From JACWAE01 sp963847595 (GTDB taxonomy: Bacteria > Chloroflexota > Dehalococcoidia > SZUA-161), in contig CAWKAJ010000002.1 in the NCBI GenBank assembly GCA_963847595.1, positions 868,001 to 932,000 on the forward strand: a stretch of 64,000 bases of DNA. Direction: 5' to 3'. The notes under the pieces were generated by a model. It saw only the letters and a list, made by a program, of their open reading frames with translations, ran no database searches and was not told where the DNA came from. Shown here piece by piece: positions 60,854 through 64,000 of the stretch. Position numbers and translations under genes: made by a program. Position 1 is the stretch's first letter. Each line of letters opens with the position of its first letter.

Positions 60854-61591
60854 ATGGACTTCAAGCCATCAAACAACTTGTGTGCGCAGATAGCTGAATA
60901 CCTCAGTACCCAAATAATTAAAGGCGAATTGAAGTCTGGGGAGAGAATCAAAGAAGCAAAACTAGCCCAGGAATTGGGTGTCAGCAGAGGGCCCATTCGA
61001 GAAGCATTACACGTCCTTGAGAAAAAACGATTGGTTGAGATGACGCCCCGGCGCGGGGCCAGGGTCACACAGATGTCGGCCTCTTACGCCGCCTCGCTTT
61101 ATGATATTATAGTCGAACTCTACGGGTTAGCAGCCAGAAAGGCCGCGGAGAACAGGTCAAGCAAAGACCTTCAGGGGATTCGCCATGCTCTCAAGAGAAT
61201 TAAGGATTGCGCAGATAAGGGAGACGTCCCCGCCTACTATGATGCCATCTTTCAACTGGCCTTAGTTGGAGAGAAGGTAGCCAGGAACCCCTTGCTGGAG
61301 CAGATGCTCAGCGACCTCGAGCCAGTTACACGCCGGGTTCAGTTTGCGTCCTTGAGACATCGCACTGAAGACCTTAAAAAGAGCGTCGCCTTTTTCGAGC
61401 GTTTTATGCAGTGTGTAGAAGCGAAAGATGGGGAAATGGCTTGTCAGACCATCCGCGCTTACACTCAGAACGAAAGGGAACTTGCACTGAGCAATAGAAG
61501 AGCGCCCTCAACTGGTGATAAAGAGAGTAGAGGTAATTCGGCCAGACATTTCAGAAGAAGAAAGGTGAGCAATGGAAAAAAGAACGATTAA
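60854..61591 (+). CDS. GntR/FadR-family transcriptional regulator
   Basis: 245 residues. N-terminal wHTH (QIAEYLSTQIIKGELKSGERIKEAKLAQELGVSRGPIREALHVLEKKRLVEMTPRRGARV) and an FCD-type helical effector domain. The C-terminal 35 residues are basic and polar. AAGGAG precedes the ATG. It overlaps the start of the beta-oxidation fusion gene by 20 bases, so it probably controls fatty acid or related CoA metabolism; an acyl-CoA or acid ligand is inference. Confidence 0.9.
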   Translation: MDFKPSNNLCAQIAEYLSTQIIKGELKSGERIKEAKLAQELGVSRGPIREALHVLEKKRLVEMTPRRGARVTQMSASYAASLYDIIVELYGLAARKAAENRSSKDLQGIRHALKRIKDCADKGDVPAYYDAIFQLALVGEKVARNPLLEQMLSDLEPVTRRVQFASLRHRTEDLKKSVAFFERFMQCVEAKDGEMACQTIRAYTQNERELALSNRRAPSTGDKESRGNSARHFRRRKVSNGKKND

Positions 61592-64000
61592 AAAGGCAGC
61601 AGTTCTCGGTGCCGGAGTGATGGGGAGCAAGATAGCTGCTCTCCTGGCAGGCGTGGACATACCTACCTACCTGCTCGATATTGTACCCAAAGAACTCGAT
61701 CAGCAGGACTTGAAGAAAAAGCTGACCAAAGATTCCGCTGCTTTCAGAAACAAGTTCGCGCTATCGGGCATACAAAGCACAATAGGTGCAAGCCCACCTG
61801 CAATGTACACTCCCGATGATGCCAAACTCATCATCCCAGGCAATTTCGAGGATAATTTGCCCTGGCTTGCAGACGCTGACTGGATCATCGAGGGAGTGGT
61901 GGAGAACCTGAAGATAAAGCAAGAACTGCTGCAGAAGGTTGAACCCTACTTAAAGCCCAGTGCCATACTTACCACAAACACTTCGGGGCTCTCAATAGAG
62001 AGAATTGCAGAGAAAATGTCCAAAGAGTCAAGAGCACGCTTCATGGGTACGCACTTTTTCAACCCACCAAGGCACATGAAGCTCCTCGAAATTATCCCAG
62101 GAAAGCTCACTGATAAAGATGTCGTCTCCTTCATGGCTGATTTCTGCGAGAGGCGCCTTGGTAAAAGCATCGTCTTCGCTAAAGACACGCCTAACTTCAT
62201 CGCCAATAGAATAGGTATCTATGCCATGCTGGGCGTAATCAAGATCATGGTAGAGGACGGCTACACCATTGATGAGGTAGATGCCATAACCGGGCCCCCG
62301 ATGGGCAGACCCAAAAGCGCCTCCTTCAGGACATCGGATATGGTAGGATTGGATACCTTCGTCAAGGTAGCCCAGAATGTGTCCGAGAACGTAAAAGACC
62401 CAGCGGAGAAGAATGATTTCGCTATCCCCGACTTCGTCAAAAAAATGGTAGAGGCTGGACTTCTTGGTGATAAGACACAAGCAGGCTTCTATAAGAAGGT
62501 GATTGAGGCTGGGGGGTCAAAGATCCACACCCTGGATTACAAGACCATGGAGTACACCCCTCAGAAGAAAGTGGCCTTGCCCAAGCTGGATGAACTTAAA
62601 TGGATATTTGATCCTGCCGGTAGGTTGAAGGATCTGGCATATTCTGACGATAGGGCAGGACATTTCGCCTGGAAAGCGCTCAAAAAGATGCTCCTTTACT
62701 CTGCTTCCAAGATACCCGAGATAGCTGACGACATACTAAGTGTCGACCGGGCCATGAGATGGGGATTCAACTGGGACCTCGGGCCATTCGAAACTTGGGA
62801 TGCCATAGGCTTCAAGAAATCTATAGAGAAAATGACGAGAGAAGGAGAAGCGCTACCGGACGGTATAGAAAGAATGTTCAAATCGGGCAGAGAGCATTTC
62901 TATCAGAAAAGGCGCGGAAGAAGCTACTATTTTGACCTTGTCAAGGCAGACTATGAAAAGATTGAGGAGAAGCCCGAGATCATCCTCATACCCTCGCTGA
63001 AGGAGAGGAAGAAGGTTATCAAGTCCAATGAGGGGGCAAGTCTTCTTGATATAGGCGATGGGGTTGCCTGCCTGGAGTTTCATTCACTGAACAACGCCAT
63101 CGACCCCGATGTTATCCAGATGATACTGGACAGCATTAATGAAGTGGAAGCTAACTTCGCAGGGCTTGTTATCGGCAACCAGGGAGCCAATTTCTGCGTG
63201 GGCGCAGACTTAAAACAGATTTACCTTGCGGCGCAGGAAAAGCAGTGGGATAACCTTGAGCTAGCGTTGAAAAATCTTCAGCAAGCGTGTATGAGGATCA
63301 AATATTCCGAGAAGCCCGTCGTGGCAGCACCTTTCCGCATGACCCTGGGTGGGGGTTGTGAGGTATGCCTAGCCTCCAGCATAGTCAGGGCGCATGCTGA
63401 GTGTTATATGGGACTGGTGGAAGTTGGTGTGGGCGTCATCCCGGCTGGAGGCGGCACCAAAGAGATGCTGCTGAGAGCCATTGACTGCATTCCCACGAGC
63501 GTCCCCAGCGCCGTTCCCGGTGGTGGCAGGCCTGACCTTATTCCCTACGTAGCAAATGTTTTCCAAACCATCGCAATGGCCAAGGTCTCCACATCTGCAC
63601 AAGATGCTAAGGGGTTGGGTTACCTGCGTCCACATGATGGGATTACCATGAGCTACGACCATCTGCTGCATGACGCCAAGCAACTGGTCATTGCTCTGGA
63701 GAAAACCGGCTATCGCCCGCCAAGACCCCGAAACCAGATCAGGGTGACAGGCAGGTCTGGCATGGCGCTTATTGAATTCCTTATATACCTTCTAAGGGAG
63801 GGCCTATACATATCCGACTACGATACGGTCGTCGCCAAGAAGGTGGCGTATGTGCTCACTGGTGGAGATGTTGAACAGCATACACTGGTAACAGAACAGT
63901 ACATTCTGGACCTGGAAAAGGAAGCCTTCATGTCACTGTGTGGGGAGGAGAAGACTCAAGCCAGGATTAAGCACATGCTTGAGACAGGCAGACCCCTAAG
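61572..64000 (+). CDS. 3-hydroxyacyl-CoA dehydrogenase / enoyl-CoA hydratase fusion (cut by window edge)
   Basis: At least 809 residues. N-terminal 3-hydroxyacyl-CoA dehydrogenase: Rossmann motif AAVLGAGVMGSKIAALLAG, catalytic region FMGTHFFNPPRHMKLLEIIPG, DTPNFIANRIG; second 3HCDH-C part to about residue 470. The C-terminal enoyl-CoA hydratase domain follows: oxyanion-hole motifs GANFCVGADL and TLGGGCEVCLA, with GLVEVGVGVIPAGGGTKE. Catalyses two steps of beta-oxidation. GTG-AGG context before the ATG (AAAGGTGAGCA). Order (dehydrogenase first) is the reverse of FadB. Confidence 0.93.
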   Translation, partial: MEKRTIKKAAVLGAGVMGSKIAALLAGVDIPTYLLDIVPKELDQQDLKKKLTKDSAAFRNKFALSGIQSTIGASPPAMYTPDDAKLIIPGNFEDNLPWLADADWIIEGVVENLKIKQELLQKVEPYLKPSAILTTNTSGLSIERIAEKMSKESRARFMGTHFFNPPRHMKLLEIIPGKLTDKDVVSFMADFCERRLGKSIVFAKDTPNFIANRIGIYAMLGVIKIMVEDGYTIDEVDAITGPPMGRPKSASFRTSDMVGLDTFVKVAQNVSENVKDPAEKNDFAIPDFVKKMVEAGLLGDKTQAGFYKKVIEAGGSKIHTLDYKTMEYTPQKKVALPKLDELKWIFDPAGRLKDLAYSDDRAGHFAWKALKKMLLYSASKIPEIADDILSVDRAMRWGFNWDLGPFETWDAIGFKKSIEKMTREGEALPDGIERMFKSGREHFYQKRRGRSYYFDLVKADYEKIEEKPEIILIPSLKERKKVIKSNEGASLLDIGDGVACLEFHSLNNAIDPDVIQMILDSINEVEANFAGLVIGNQGANFCVGADLKQIYLAAQEKQWDNLELALKNLQQACMRIKYSEKPVVAAPFRMTLGGGCEVCLASSIVRAHAECYMGLVEVGVGVIPAGGGTKEMLLRAIDCIPTSVPSAVPGGGRPDLIPYVANVFQTIAMAKVSTSAQDAKGLGYLRPHDGITMSYDHLLHDAKQLVIALEKTGYRPPRPRNQIRVTGRSGMALIEFLIYLLREGLYISDYDTVVAKKVAYVLTGGDVEQHTLVTEQYILDLEKEAFMSLCGEEKTQARIKHMLETGRPL

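Overview
The window reads as a chromosomal piece of an anaerobic Chloroflexota bacterium, most likely of the class Dehalococcoidia. This is an inference. It rests on a lone 16S rRNA gene with no 23S or 5S next to it, an archaeal-type phosphoglycerate mutase, a ThiD2-ThiE fusion, a translin-family protein, several FmdB-type zinc ribbons, oxygen-sensitive enzymes (a tungsten aldehyde ferredoxin oxidoreductase, multi-cluster ferredoxins, HypA/HypB) and fatty acid/CoA genes (acyl-CoA synthetase, two CaiB/BaiF CoA-transferases, a 3-hydroxyacyl-CoA dehydrogenase fusion). The 16S gene should be classified by comparison to settle this.

Layout. 1-5.4 kb: aldehyde ferredoxin oxidoreductase (cut by the left edge), iron alcohol dehydrogenase, an SCP2-like protein and an acyl-CoA synthetase. 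5.5-8.6 kb: divergent glycogen genes glgA and glgC. 8.6-12.7 kb: small zinc-ribbon and HTH proteins and a kinase-response-regulator fusion that carries its own DNA-binding domain. 13-17.6 kb: an extracellular cluster made of a subtilisin-like protease, cohesin and dockerin modules, and long Thr-Pro linkers. 17.9-24.8 kb: a GH3-like protein, a broken IS, mazG, an Fe-S protein and membrane proteins. 24.9-32.3 kb: a 5.5-kb segment with the 16S rRNA gene, two tRNAs and hypBA, bounded by two inverted 936-bp insertion sequences. 32.5-38.1 kb: a NifU-like protein, aspartate kinase, phosphoglycerate mutase, an MBL-fold hydrolase, and dinB with an SOS box. 38.3-41.8 kb: two CaiB CoA-transferases and a toxin-antitoxin pair. 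42-45 kb: the riboflavin operon. 45.2-49.3 kb: an ECF sigma/anti-sigma/lipoprotein operon and two tandem signal peptidases. 49.4-58.6 kb: pterin/folate, thiamine, hemW and lepA housekeeping genes. 58.6-64 kb: an Fe-S protein, a small zinc-ribbon operon, and a GntR regulator overlapping a beta-oxidation fusion gene (cut by the right edge).

The most striking signal is in the pair of 936-bp IS copies. They have different perfect 5-bp target duplications, so they inserted independently. In both, the same IS end lies exactly 5 bp (the duplication) upstream of a TTGACA -35 box with a 17-bp spacer and a good -10 box. One of these is the apparent 16S rRNA promoter and the other drives a flavoprotein gene. 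This suggests an element that targets sigma-70 promoters while leaving the core promoter intact.

Other points of interest: a one-base frameshift inside a Thr-Pro repeat that separates a protease from its cohesin-dockerin tail; several families of small palindromic repeats, one nested inside another; and three apparent one-base indels (13-15.6 kb gene, 38-39.6 kb gene, 19.7-20.9 kb transposase), which may be real or may be consensus errors.
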